From Mycolicibacterium llatzerense (GTDB lineage: Bacteria > Actinomycetota > Actinomycetes > Mycobacteriales > Mycobacteriaceae), in assembly GCF_000878195.1 (NCBI RefSeq), contig NZ_JXST01000012.1, positions 62,001 to 126,000 on the forward strand: DNA of 64,000 nucleotides. Reading direction: 5' to 3'. The position numbers were made by a program, and so were the translations under genes. Below are positions 49,196-57,933 of the stretch, in pieces (the first letter of the stretch is position 1; each line of letters begins with the position of its first letter). Below the pieces are notes generated by a model that ran no database searches, had not been told where the DNA came from, and was given only the letters and a program-made list of their open reading frames with translations.

Positions 49196-50383
49196 GTGGG
49201 CGACGAAGGACACGACACCGCGGACATCGCGCGGGTGAGCGGCACCCGCAGTTTCCTGCCCGCTGTCGAGGGCCTGCGGGCCTGCGCCGCCATGGGCGTC
49301 GTGCTGACTCATGTGGCGTTCCAGACCGCCAACAGCAGCGGCTGGTACGGCCGGTTGTTCACCCGTTTCGACCTGGCGGTCGCGGTGTTCTTCGCGCTGT
49401 CGGGGTTCTTGCTGTGGCGGGGGCACGCGGCCGCCGCGCGAGGGCTACGGCACCGGCCGCCGACGGGCCACTACCTACGGTCCCGCGTGGTCCGGATCAT
49501 GCCGGGTTATGTGGTGGCCGTCGTGGTGATACTGGCGCTGCTGCCCGACGCCCACGCCGATCTCACAGTGTGGCTGTCGAACCTCACGCTGACCCAGGTT
49601 TACGTGCCCCTGACGCTGACCGCCGGGCTGACCCAGATGTGGAGCCTGGCCGTCGAGGTCAGCTTCTATCTGGTGCTGCCCGTGCTGGCGCTGCTGGCCC
49701 GCCGACTGCCGGTGGACTGGCGGGTGCCCGCCATCGCGGTGCTCGGGGTGGCGAGCTTCGCCTGGCCCGCGCTGCCGTGGCACCTGCCGTTCGGCGTCAA
49801 CCAGATGAACTGGCTGCCGGCGCTGTTCTCCTGGTTCGCCGCGGGCATGCTGCTGGCGGAGCTGACGGTCATGCCCGTCGGCCGGATGCACCAGCTGGCC
49901 CGGCGGCGCTGGGTCATGGCCGCCATCGCCGGGGTGGCGTTCGTCATCGCGGCGACGCCGCTGGCCGGCAACATCGGGCTCGCGCCGGGCACCGTCAGCC
50001 AGGTCGTGGTCAAGACCGCGATGGGCGCCGTCGTCGCCGGGGCGTTGTTGGCGCCGCTGGTGCTGGACGCGCCCGGAACCCCGCACCGGATCCTGGGCAG
50101 CACCGTGATGGTGACGTTGGGCCGGTGGTCCTACGGTCTGTTCATCTGGCACCTGGCGGCGCTGGCCATGGTGTTCCCGGTGATCGGCGAGTTCCCGTTC
50201 AACGGCCACATGCCGATCGTGCTGATCCTGACCTGGGTTTTCGGGTTCGCGATCGCCGCAGTCAGCTACGGGCTGATCGAGTCGCCCTGCCGGGAGCTGC
50301 TGCGCCGCTGGGAGTCCCGGCATGCCCCGTCGCCGCGGGACAGCTCGATCACGGACGTGCCGGAGCCTGCCGCGGTGGGTTAG
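49196..50383 (+). CDS. Acyltransferase-3 family membrane protein, Rv0228-like
   Basis: 395 residues, about ten TM helices. The acyltransferase-3 signature is at the N-terminus: SFLPAVEGLRACAAMGVVLT then HVAFQ, and FDLAVAVFFALSGFLLWRGH; the catalytic-type R-x10-H arrangement is present. Probably O-acylates an envelope polysaccharide or lipid. Start GTG 49196. Divergent from Rv0227c-like and convergent with aftD, overlapping its 3' end by 35 bp. Confidence 0.88.
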   Translation: MGDEGHDTADIARVSGTRSFLPAVEGLRACAAMGVVLTHVAFQTANSSGWYGRLFTRFDLAVAVFFALSGFLLWRGHAAAARGLRHRPPTGHYLRSRVVRIMPGYVVAVVVILALLPDAHADLTVWLSNLTLTQVYVPLTLTAGLTQMWSLAVEVSFYLVLPVLALLARRLPVDWRVPAIAVLGVASFAWPALPWHLPFGVNQMNWLPALFSWFAAGMLLAELTVMPVGRMHQLARRRWVMAAIAGVAFVIAATPLAGNIGLAPGTVSQVVVKTAMGAVVAGALLAPLVLDAPGTPHRILGSTVMVTLGRWSYGLFIWHLAALAMVFPVIGEFPFNGHMPIVLILTWVFGFAIAAVSYGLIESPCRELLRRWESRHAPSPRDSSITDVPEPAAVG

Positions 50384-53300
50384 CCGGCGCGTCCCACAGG
50401 GACGCCGCGAGTACGGCCACCGAGATGAGCGCCAGGAACTGCACCCACGGCGAATGCCCGACGTAGCCGTCCACCGACCGCCACGGGTACGCGCTGAGCA
50501 CCGCCCCCGCGCCGATCAGGCCGCTCGCCGAGGCGATGACGGTCCACCCGTCCAGAATCCGCGGGCGCGAGCGCAGCAGGTACCGGATGCCGATGGCCGC
50601 CGCGACGGTCACCAGACCGGCCCATCCGGCCACCAGGAATCCGAACCCGGCCAGGGCCACGCCGACGACTGCGGGACGCGGCTGCCAGGTCTGGGTCGGT
50701 TCGTCATCGACGGGCCGACGCATCGGTAGCAGCGCCAACAGCGCCAACAGCGGGAGCAGGGCGAGCCCGCCGAACAGGCCGATGCGGTAGGGGGTGTTGA
50801 GCGCGAACGTCAGCGTGACGATGCCGCCGGTACCGGCCGGCAGCACCCAGCCCTGCTGCCAGCCGTTGATGGTCACCGGGGTGAGGATGGCGCCGTTGGC
50901 GGTGTGGGCGGTCCAGCCCGGGTTCACGCTCTCGGGGACGACGAGCACGCGCTGCACCGGTGACGGGGTCACCTGCACCTCGCGGTGATCGGACGTCCAC
51001 TTCTTCAGCTGCGCGGGAGTCGTTGGGGCGCTGTGGATGTGGGCCGCGAGCGGGCCGGTCAGCCGGGCGCCGATGACGGTGAAGTCGGGACCCGGATTGA
51101 TCAGGAACTCCTGTTGCCCGGCGGGCAGTTGCAGCGGCGCGGACTGGCATGGCTGGGCCGCGATGGGCTCACCGTCGAGCAGCGCGCCGACGGTGGTGTG
51201 TATCGAGGTCTGCAGGAACTGGCCGGCGATGGCGACGATCGGGCCGCGGCCACACGGCACCGTGATGGCCCGACGCCGGTTCGCGGCCGCGTCGGCAGGA
51301 GCGATCGGTGTGCCGCGCTCGTCGAGGGCGATGACCTCGGCCAGGCCGGGCGGCTTCACCTGGTCGAATCCCAGTGCGGTGCGGTCGATCAGGTCGTGCC
51401 AGTCCAGGATCGACAGCTTGATGGTGTCGGTCTTCGCGGGGGCGAGCTTGATGGTCTGTGGCCCGTCGCCGATCCGTCGCACCTGTGGCCCGTTGCCCAG
51501 GTCCACCGCGACGACGGTCGGGTGGGCCGGCAACTCGGAGGCGCTCGGCACCAGGCGCAGGGCGCTGACGGTCGTCGGGGCCGGCAGGTGCACGGTCAGG
51601 TTGGCGCCATCGCGGAACTGCACGATGCTCTGCGGAGCCACCCAGGCGGTGCGCGGGTCGCCGTCGGTGGCGGCGTAGGCCGAGCCTGCGATGTCGATGA
51701 CGTCGGCGTCACCGGTTGCCCGGGTGGTGCCCGGTTGGCTGACCAGATCGGCCAGGTGCGGACCCTGTCGCGCCTGCACCCACACCGTCGGTACGACGGC
51801 CATCGGCGCCGGCACGGTGAGGGTGCGGCTCATGTTCACGGGCTCTTCGGGCGACTGGGCCATGGTGGCGGCGCACCGGACGCCGTTCGGTCCCTCGGCG
51901 CAGCCGGGCCGGCCCAGCTGGTCGTTGCCCAAATCCCATTGCGCCACAGCCGATCCCGCGGGAGGTCCGGGCACGTCGACGGTGTGCCGCAGGCTCACCG
52001 CATGGGCGAAGCCGGATGCGTCGTACTGCGTCACGGAGAAGTCGGTGATGCCGAACTGGACGCCCGGTGAACCGTCGTCGGTGCCGATCGCGGTGAACCG
52101 GACCCACGAGGTCTCGCCGTAGGGCAAGGCGGCGACCAGCGGCTTGCCGGGCTGGTCGAAGCGAATTGTGCTGGTGCCGTTGGCTGTTGCCACTTCGACG
52201 CGGCGCACCTGGGCGCCGACCGCCGTCGCGCTGGGCGTCAGGGTGACGGTCGCGTTGGTCACCGGATGGTCGAAGTCGACCTGAAGCCATTGCCCCACAG
52301 CGGTTTGCAGCGAGTTGGACACCCAGCTGGTCGAAGAGTCGCCGTCGATGGTGGCGGCCGGCCCGGCTGCCGTGGACACGTTGGGCAGCGCGGTGGAATC
52401 GGACGACGAACTCGAGGTGGTGATCCGTCCGCCCGGCCACTGGCCGTACGCGGGAGTGGCGCCGGGGCTCGGGTAATCCATGACGCGGTTGTAGGTGCGG
52501 CGCGGATCGTCGGGGGCCCGCACGGCCGATGAATGGTCATCGACGCGCCCGTAGTCGGTCTCCCGCACCAGCGGGGTGTCGGTGACGGTCACCTCGGGCA
52601 CCGGGAGCCCGGCTCGCTGCGCATCGGAGGTCAAGATCATGGGGCCCAACGGGTTTCGTCCCATCAGGCGGCGACGCTCGTCGATGCGCAGGAGGGATTC
52701 GGGTCCGCCGTCGATGCGTGCCATGGTGTCGGCGTCGGCCAGGTACGGCTGGGTGGTGGCGGCGCCGGTCACGCGGTAGATCTCGACCGCGGGGTAGCGG
52801 GGCCGCAGGCCGCTGTCGGAGACGAAGCCCTCCAGCAGGCCGGGCCCGACCGAGTCGCCGAACTGGGCCACCTTCGTCAGGCCGCGGGACCCCTCGATGG
52901 CCCGGTGTACCAGCAGCGGCCGGGCCGACCGGGAGTTGTCGGGGTCCAGGTCATTGCGCACCACGACGAACGAGATGCCTTGGCGGGCAAGGGTGTCGGC
53001 CAACCCGGCGGACGGTCGTCCGGTGGCGAACAGGCGCTGCACGGAATCCAGGGCGCGGATGGTCGCGGGCGGGGTCAGTGGAATCGAATCGCGCACGCCC
53101 CAGGCCCCGCGCTCCAGCACCTGCAGTGGCTCGTCGTGCGTGTTGCCCCACACCTGGTTGGCGAACGGCGCACCCGGCGCGACCAGCACCCGGCCCGGAG
53201 TCTCGGCGTTGTGCGCGTCGAGCCAGTCCGCGGTCTGGTGCCAGTACTGCGGGATCGCGCGGTAGGTACCGGGTGCGGCGAGACGGCCCGTCCACGCCAG

Positions 53301-54542
53301 CGACGTCCCGGCGGCCAGCGCCGTCAGCAGCACCACCGCGACCGCCATCCGCTTGTCCCGCTCCAGATGGGCGAACGCGTTGATCCATTCGCGGCGCGGT
53401 GCGGTACCCGGCAGTGGAATCCGGCCGAGCACGTGGGCCAGGCCCAGCGTCAGCGGCAAGCGCAGCACGGGTTCGAGCTTGTGCACGTTGCGCAGCGGGG
53501 TGCCGCCGGCGTCGAGGAAGGCCCGCACCTCGTGTGCGATCGGGGAGCCCAGCCCACCCGCGTACGCGACCGCGAGCAGCAACAGGCCGATCAGCAGCAT
53601 CGAGATGAGCCGGCCCCGCGCGGGCATGCTGCGCATCGCCAGGCCGGCCAGGCCGCCGGCCGCGACAAGCGTCGTGGCCAGCACCGCCACCGAGCCGGTG
53701 ACCAACGACGAGCCGGCGGTCGCGTTGGTCGCGACGAACGCCGTCCAGCCGTAGGTGCCGCGCAGCACCTCGGTCAGCGACAGCCACTGCGTCGTGACGC
53801 CCGACGATTCGATGAAGTCCAGGAACGGCGGGCTGATCCGGCCGAGCAGCAGCAGCGCCACCGCCCACCACAGGATGGCGAGCAGAGTGCAGCCGAACCA
53901 CCACGCCGTGAAGCGCCACCAGCGGCGGTTGGGCCGGTGCGCCGCCCACCAGATGATCGCGGCCAGACAGCCGGTCAGGGTGGCGACGGCGTTCACCGCG
54001 CCCATCAGTGCGACGGCGGCCGCCGAGCGGGCCGCGAGCTGCCGGATTCGCGGGTCGCCGCGCAGCGCCAGGATCACCGGCAGCAGCACCCACGGCGCCA
54101 GCATCATGGGCAGGGTCTCGGACGAGATGGCGCCCAGCGTCGTCAGCGCGCGCGGCGACAGGGCGAACGCCACGGCGGCAAGCACCCGAGAGGATCGGCT
54201 GCCGATGCCCAGCGCCTCGGCGACGCGCACCACCCCCCAGAAGCCGACGACCAGCAGCAACGCCCACCACAGCCGCTGGATCACCCAGCCGGGCAGGCCG
54301 ATGACGTCACCGGCGAGGAAGAACGCGCCGTGCGGGAAGAGGTAGCCGTAGGCCTGGTTCTGCGACTGGCCGAAGGGGAGGTCGCTGCTCCACAGGTTGG
54401 CCGCCCGCGCCAGGAAGCGCGCAGGGTTGGCGGTGAGATCGAGTTTGGTGTCGGGCGAGACCCGGCCCGGTGACTGGGCGAACGTCAGGACCAGTGCGGC
54501 CGCGCTGACGACCCATAGGCAGCGCCGGGAGAGCGGCGCTGC
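50349..54542 (-). CDS. aftD: Arabinofuranosyltransferase AftD, start codon unclear
   Basis: About 1397 residues. N-terminal GT-C membrane domain (AQSPGRVSPDTKLDLTANPA, LWSSDLPFGQSQNQAYGYLF, then LSPRALTTLGAISSETLPMM), a long periplasmic part with carbohydrate-binding modules (DGDSSTSWVSNSLQTAVGQW, ATDGDPRTAWVAPQSIVQFR) and C-terminal TM helices. Adds arabinofuranose to arabinogalactan and LAM in the periplasm. The frame is open to the Rv0236c N-terminus, but its first ~86 codons contain no ATG, GTG or TTG; the first canonical start is GTG 54284, which would remove the catalytic loop residues. The end given marks where homologues begin and is not a verified start. Rv0229c-Rv0235c counterparts are missing to its left. 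Confidence 0.92.
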   Translation of the reverse strand, partial: AAPLSRRCLWVVSAAALVLTFAQSPGRVSPDTKLDLTANPARFLARAANLWSSDLPFGQSQNQAYGYLFPHGAFFLAGDVIGLPGWVIQRLWWALLLVVGFWGVVRVAEALGIGSRSSRVLAAVAFALSPRALTTLGAISSETLPMMLAPWVLLPVILALRGDPRIRQLAARSAAAVALMGAVNAVATLTGCLAAIIWWAAHRPNRRWWRFTAWWFGCTLLAILWWAVALLLLGRISPPFLDFIESSGVTTQWLSLTEVLRGTYGWTAFVATNATAGSSLVTGSVAVLATTLVAAGGLAGLAMRSMPARGRLISMLLIGLLLLAVAYAGGLGSPIAHEVRAFLDAGGTPLRNVHKLEPVLRLPLTLGLAHVLGRIPLPGTAPRREWINAFAHLERDKRMAVAVVLLTALAAGTSLAWTGRLAAPGTYRAIPQYWHQTADWLDAHNAETPGRVLVAPGAPFANQVWGNTHDEPLQVLERGAWGVRDSIPLTPPATIRALDSVQRLFATGRPSAGLADTLARQGISFVVVRNDLDPDNSRSARPLLVHRAIEGSRGLTKVAQFGDSVGPGLLEGFVSDSGLRPRYPAVEIYRVTGAATTQPYLADADTMARIDGGPESLLRIDERRRLMGRNPLGPMILTSDAQRAGLPVPEVTVTDTPLVRETDYGRVDDHSSAVRAPDDPRRTYNRVMDYPSPGATPAYGQWPGGRITTSSSSSDSTALPNVSTAAGPAATIDGDSSTSWVSNSLQTAVGQWLQVDFDHPVTNATVTLTPSATAVGAQVRRVEVATANGTSTIRFDQPGKPLVAALPYGETSWVRFTAIGTDDGSPGVQFGITDFSVTQYDASGFAHAVSLRHTVDVPGPPAGSAVAQWDLGNDQLGRPGCAEGPNGVRCAATMAQSPEEPVNMSRTLTVPAPMAVVPTVWVQARQGPHLADLVSQPGTTRATGDADVIDIAGSAYAATDGDPRTAWVAPQSIVQFRDGANLTVHLPAPTTVSALRLVPSASELPAHPTVVAVDLGNGPQVRRIGDGPQTIKLAPAKTDTIKLSILDWHDLIDRTALGFDQVKPPGLAEVIALDERGTPIAPADAAANRRRAITVPCGRGPIVAIAGQFLQTSIHTTVGALLDGEPIAAQPCQSAPLQLPAGQQEFLINPGPDFTVIGARLTGPLAAHIHSAPTTPAQLKKWTSDHREVQVTPSPVQRVLVVPESVNPGWTAHTANGAILTPVTINGWQQGWVLPAGTGGIVTLTFALNTPYRIGLFGGLALLPLLALLALLPMRRPVDDEPTQTWQPRPAVVGVALAGFGFLVAGWAGLVTVAAAIGIRYLLRSRPRILDGWTVIASASGLIGAGAVLSAYPWRSVDGYVGHSPWVQFLALISVAVLAASLWDAPANPPRQAPARP

Positions 54543-54546
54543 GGGA

Positions 54547-54720
54547 TCAGCTGCGGTTGCCGTATTCGACCCGGTTGAGCACCGATGACGCTGGATCGCC
54601 CGATTGCAGCGTCGGCTTGGTGTCCTGCTCCAGCATCAGCGTGGTGCCGAAGACCGCTGCGGCGCCGAGCAACAGACCGACCACGATGCTGGCTCCGGCG
54701 GGCACGAGGAAGCGGTCCAT
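54547..54720 (-). CDS. 57-residue membrane protein preceding aftD, Rv0236A-like
   Basis: Single-pass protein MDRFLVPAGASIVVGLLLGA continuing with AAVFGTTLMLEQ, then an external tail ending VEYGNRS. Length identical to Rv0236A as I recall (57). Start ATG 54720, 7 nt after TAGTTT, so transcribed leaderless. It ends a few bases before the aftD frame begins, so the two are cotranscribed; may accompany AftD in the membrane. Confidence 0.82.
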   Translation of the reverse strand: MDRFLVPAGASIVVGLLLGAAAVFGTTLMLEQDTKPTLQSGDPASSVLNRVEYGNRS

Positions 54721-54727
54721 GGCGCCC

Positions 54728-54733
54728 AAACTA
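54728..54733 (-). promoter_or_regulatory. -10 box TAGTTT of the Rv0236A-aftD operon (leaderless)
   Basis: Minus-strand TAGTTT, 7 nt before the ATG at 54720. Confidence 0.55.
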
Positions 54734-54812
54734 GCATGACGACCTGCCCGCTTCCGTGTGCGCCAGCCCGCTACCAGGTCATCGCGGGACCCGGGCGCCG
54801 CTGTCGCGCGGC

Positions 54813-54818
54813 TAGGCT
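54813..54818 (+). promoter_or_regulatory. -10 box TAGGCT of lpqI
   Basis: TAGGCT, 8 nt before the ATG at 54827; leaderless or nearly so. Confidence 0.5.
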
Positions 54819-54826
54819 CGGTGCCC

Positions 54827-56014
54827 ATGTCCTTGCCCCGAACCCTTGGCGCGCTCGCACTGGTGTCTGGATTGGTAGCCGGTTGCTCGTCGTCGTCCGA
54901 CCACCCGGCCGCTTCCAGCACGTCCAGCCAGGCCAAGAGCACCGCCGCGTCGAGCAAGCCGATGGACGCGCCCGCCCCGACCGCCCCGCCGTGCGATCCG
55001 CACGCGCTGTTGAGCACCCTGACGCTGCGGCAGAAGCTGGCCCAGTTGCTCATGGTGGGCGTCAAGGACGCCGCCGATGCCCGTGCGGCCGTGACGGAAC
55101 AGCAGGTCGGCGGCATCTTCATCGGTAGCTGGACGGACCTGTCCATGCTGTCGGACGGCAGCATCCCGGCACTGCAGGCCGCGTCCGGTGCGCTGCCGCT
55201 GGCGGTCAGCATCGACGAAGAGGGCGGCCGGGTGTCCCGGCTGAAGAAGCTGATCGGCCCGCAGGAATCGGCGCGGGTGCTGGCGACGACCAAGACGCCT
55301 GCCGAAGTCCAGGCCATCGCGCGGGACCGCGGGCGGCAGATGAAGGACAAGTTCGGCATCACCGTCGACTTCGCGCCCGACGCCGACGTTACCGAAGAGC
55401 CCGACGACGAGGTGATCGGCGACCGCTCCTTCGGTTCGGACCCGCAGAAGGTGACCGAGTACGCCGGCGCGTATGCCGCGGGCCTGCGCGAAGCAGGACT
55501 CGTTCCGGTGCTCAAGCATTTCCCCGGTCACGGACACGGCTCGGGCGACTCGCACACCGGTGGCGTGCAGACCCCGCCGCTGGCCGCGCTGAAGGACAAC
55601 GACCTGGTGCCCTACCGGACGTTGACGACGCAGCAGCCCGTCGCGGTGATGGTCGGCCACCTGCAGGTGCCCGGCCTGACGCTCGGCGACGACCCCGCCA
55701 GCCTGAGCAAGCCGGCCTACGACCTGCTGCGCAGCGGCGAGTACGGCGGCCCGCCGTTCGACGGTGTGGTGTTCACCGACGATCTGACCGGCATGGCGGC
55801 CATCACGCAGCATTTCGGCGTCGCCGACGCGGCGCTCAAGGCGCTCCAGGCCGGCGCCGATGTCGCCCTGTGGATCACCACCGACGGCATTCCCGACGTG
55901 CTGGACAAGCTGGAAGCGGCCGCGCAGGCCGGGCAGCTGGACCAGGCGCAGGTCGACAAGTCGGTCCTTCGGGTGGCGGCCATGAAGGGGCCGGGCGCCA
56001 AATGCGTGAAGTGA
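54827..56014 (+). CDS. lpqI: LpqI, lipoprotein beta-N-acetylglucosaminidase (GH3)
   Basis: 395-residue lipoprotein with lipobox LVAGC (Cys20), then a Ser/Ala-rich linker and a GH3 NagZ-like domain. The catalytic His/Asp dyad lies in LKHFPGHGHGSGDSH (Lys230-His231, His235), the nucleophile Asp is Asp318 in VVFTDDLTGM, and the substrate-binding IDEEGGRVSRL is present. Cleaves GlcNAc from muropeptides during peptidoglycan recycling, outside the membrane. Counterpart of Rv0237. Start ATG 54827 by the signal peptide and -10 box. The TetR gene follows after 25 nt. Confidence 0.94.
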   Translation: MSLPRTLGALALVSGLVAGCSSSSDHPAASSTSSQAKSTAASSKPMDAPAPTAPPCDPHALLSTLTLRQKLAQLLMVGVKDAADARAAVTEQQVGGIFIGSWTDLSMLSDGSIPALQAASGALPLAVSIDEEGGRVSRLKKLIGPQESARVLATTKTPAEVQAIARDRGRQMKDKFGITVDFAPDADVTEEPDDEVIGDRSFGSDPQKVTEYAGAYAAGLREAGLVPVLKHFPGHGHGSGDSHTGGVQTPPLAALKDNDLVPYRTLTTQQPVAVMVGHLQVPGLTLGDDPASLSKPAYDLLRSGEYGGPPFDGVVFTDDLTGMAAITQHFGVADAALKALQAGADVALWITTDGIPDVLDKLEAAAQAGQLDQAQVDKSVLRVAAMKGPGAKCVK

Positions 56015-56027
56015 GCTGCGCGTTGAA

Positions 56028-56033
56028 TACCCT
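56028..56033 (+). promoter_or_regulatory. -10 box TACCCT of the TetR gene (leaderless)
   Basis: TACCCT, 6 nt before the ATG at 56040. Confidence 0.55.
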
Positions 56034-56039
56034 GTTCTG

Positions 56040-56639
56040 ATGGCAGGAGGAACCAAGCGGCTGCCGCGGGCCGTCCGCGAACAGCAGATGCTCGACGCTG
56101 CCGTGCAGATGTTCTCGGTGAACGGCTATCACGAGACCTCGATGGACGCGATCGCCGCGCAAGCCGAGATTTCCAAGCCGATGCTGTACCTCTATTACGG
56201 CTCGAAGGAAGAGCTGTTCGCCGCGTGCCTGGATCGGGAGCTGACGCGCTTCGTCGACACCGTCCGCGCCGACATCAACTTCGCGCAGAGCCCACGCGAC
56301 CTGCTGCGCAACGCGGTGCTGTCGTTCATGACGTACATCGACCGCAACCGGGCGTCCTGGATCGTGCTCTACACGCAGGCCACCAGCTCGCAGGCCTTCG
56401 CCCACACGGTGCGCGAGGGCCGCGAGAAGATCATCGATCTGGTGGCCCGGCTGCTCAGTGCGGGTACGCGAAACCCGGAGCCGGACAGCGACTTCGAGAT
56501 GATGGCCGTGGCCCTGGTGGGTGCGGGTGAGGCCATCGCGTCGCGCGTCAGTGCCGGTGATACCGATGTCAACGACGCCACCGAGCTGATGATCAACCTC
56601 TTCTGGCGCGGCCTGAAGGGCAAGCGCGCGGAGCCTTAG
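56040..56639 (+). CDS. TetR-family regulator, Rv0238-like
   Basis: 199 residues. HTH: QQMLDAAVQMFSVNGYHETS, MDAIAAQAEISKPMLYLYYG, SKEELFAACLDRELTRF. C-terminal ligand-binding helices follow to the end. Same neighbour (lpqI) as Rv0238. Its target is unknown; the palindromes upstream of fadD4 and fadA2 are possible sites but nothing links them. The cobalamin riboswitch begins 42 nt after its stop. Confidence 0.9.
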   Translation: MAGGTKRLPRAVREQQMLDAAVQMFSVNGYHETSMDAIAAQAEISKPMLYLYYGSKEELFAACLDRELTRFVDTVRADINFAQSPRDLLRNAVLSFMTYIDRNRASWIVLYTQATSSQAFAHTVREGREKIIDLVARLLSAGTRNPEPDSDFEMMAVALVGAGEAIASRVSAGDTDVNDATELMINLFWRGLKGKRAEP

Positions 56640-56681
56640 TCGCCAGGGCGGTGACCCCATCGGCGCTGGTATGGTCCGCTT

Positions 56682-56841
56682 GAGCCAGTCGAACCCAACG
56701 CGGTTGGGTCAGGGAATCCGGTGTGAACCCGGAACTGACGCGCAGCGGTGAGGAGGACAGGCGGAGCAACGGCCACTGGCCCCACGCGGGCTGGGAAGGC
56801 GCTCCGGCTGGATGATCCCGAGTCCGAAGACCTGCTGGCTC
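56682..56841 (+). ncRNA. Cobalamin (B12) riboswitch
   Basis: Class I cobalamin aptamer. P1 pairs GAGCCAG (56682-56688) with CTGGCTC (56835-56841). Conserved blocks in order: GGGAATCCGGTGTGAACCCG with GAACTG, GCGCAGCGGTGAGGAGGACA-type core, GCCACTGG (56772-56779), GGGCTGGGAAGGCGC, GGATGATCCCGAGTCCGAAG and ACCTGC (B12 box at about 56818-56835). Sits in the leader of the following import operon and should shut it off when adenosylcobalamin is plentiful. Confidence 0.93.
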
Positions 56842-56920
56842 GGGCTCTCGTGGCCTTGGCGGCGCGAGGACCCCCACGGATGGACTCCGCGACCAGAGTC
56901 CCGGATCGGAAGGCCCCGCC
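56842..56920 (+). promoter_or_regulatory. Riboswitch expression platform
   Basis: GGCCTT (56852-56857) can pair with AAGGCC (56910-56915), covering the GGAAGG ribosome binding site (56908-56913) of the downstream GTG at 56921. GACTC/GAGTC (56883-56900) forms a small hairpin between. No U-tract terminator is seen, so control is probably translational. Confidence 0.6.
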
Positions 56921-57928
56921 GTGTTTGTCCGCACCATTGTGCTTGTCTCACTGGTTGTTTCGCTCGTCTGCTCCTGTGGCGGTCCGCCGGCCGTGGAGTC
57001 CGCTGCTGCCGGCACCGGCGGCTATCCCGTCACGCTCGAGAACTGCGGACGCCAGGTGACGGTGAAATCGGCGCCGCAGCGCGCGGTTTCGATCAACCAG
57101 CCGGCCAGCGAACTGCTGCTGTCGCTCGGCCTCGCCGATCGCATGGCCGGCACCGCATCATGGAGCGACGCCGTGCGCCCCGACCTCGCCGCCGACAACG
57201 CCAAAGTGCCTGTGCTGAGCCGGGATTTCCCGTCGTTCGAACGGGTGCTGAAAGCGAAGCCCGACTTCGTCTACGCGACGTTCGACTGGTCGTTCACCGA
57301 CCAGGGCGTGGCCCCACGGGATCGCTTCGAGCGCCTCGGCGTGCCGACGTACCAGTCGTCGAGCGAGTGCGGTGGTCAGGATGCCGCACAGCAGCGCGCG
57401 TTGACGCTCGATGACATGTATGCCGAAATCGGGGACATCGCAAAGATATTCGGTGTGCCCGAGCGCGGCGACAAACTGGTCTCGTCGCTGCGTACGCGGA
57501 TGGCGACCGCGACCAGCGGACTCGACGCAGGAGGCGTCTCCCTGATGTGGTGGTACGCCGGTACCAGGACCCCGTACATCGCGGGCTGCTGCGGGGCGCC
57601 GGGCATCATCACCACCGCGGTTGGGGCGCGCAATGCGTTCGCCGACAGCCGGCAGCTGTGGCCGGAGATTTCGTGGGAGGCCATCCTGCAACGCGACCCA
57701 GACGTGCTGGTCCTCGCCGACCTCACCCGAGGCGACGACGGCGACAGCGTCGCCGCCAAGATCAAGTTCCTCGAAACCGATCCGGCCGCAAGCAAGTTGA
57801 AGGCCGTGCGCGAGCGGCGGTGGATCGTGTTGCCGGGCAGTGCGATGGACCCGTCGCTGCGTAACGTCGGCGCAGTCGAGACCGTCGCGGCCGGGCTGCG
57901 CTCGTTCGGGCTGGGCGGGAAGTCCTGA
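56921..57928 (+). CDS. btuF: Cobalamin-type ABC transporter substrate-binding lipoprotein
   Basis: 335 residues: type II signal with lipobox-like LVCSC, then a class III periplasmic-binding fold (SAPQRAVSINQPASELLLSL, DFPSFERVLKAKPDFVYATF, SWEAILQRDPDVLVLADLTR, WIVLPGSAMDPSLRNVGAVE). The B12 riboswitch and downstream permease/ATPase identify it as BtuF rather than a siderophore binder, though iron-type ligands cannot be excluded by sequence alone. Start GTG 56921 at the sequestered ribosome binding site. First gene of the operon, 5 nt from the permease. Confidence 0.88.
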   Translation: MFVRTIVLVSLVVSLVCSCGGPPAVESAAAGTGGYPVTLENCGRQVTVKSAPQRAVSINQPASELLLSLGLADRMAGTASWSDAVRPDLAADNAKVPVLSRDFPSFERVLKAKPDFVYATFDWSFTDQGVAPRDRFERLGVPTYQSSSECGGQDAAQQRALTLDDMYAEIGDIAKIFGVPERGDKLVSSLRTRMATATSGLDAGGVSLMWWYAGTRTPYIAGCCGAPGIITTAVGARNAFADSRQLWPEISWEAILQRDPDVLVLADLTRGDDGDSVAAKIKFLETDPAASKLKAVRERRWIVLPGSAMDPSLRNVGAVETVAAGLRSFGLGGKS

Positions 57929-57933
57929 CGGCG

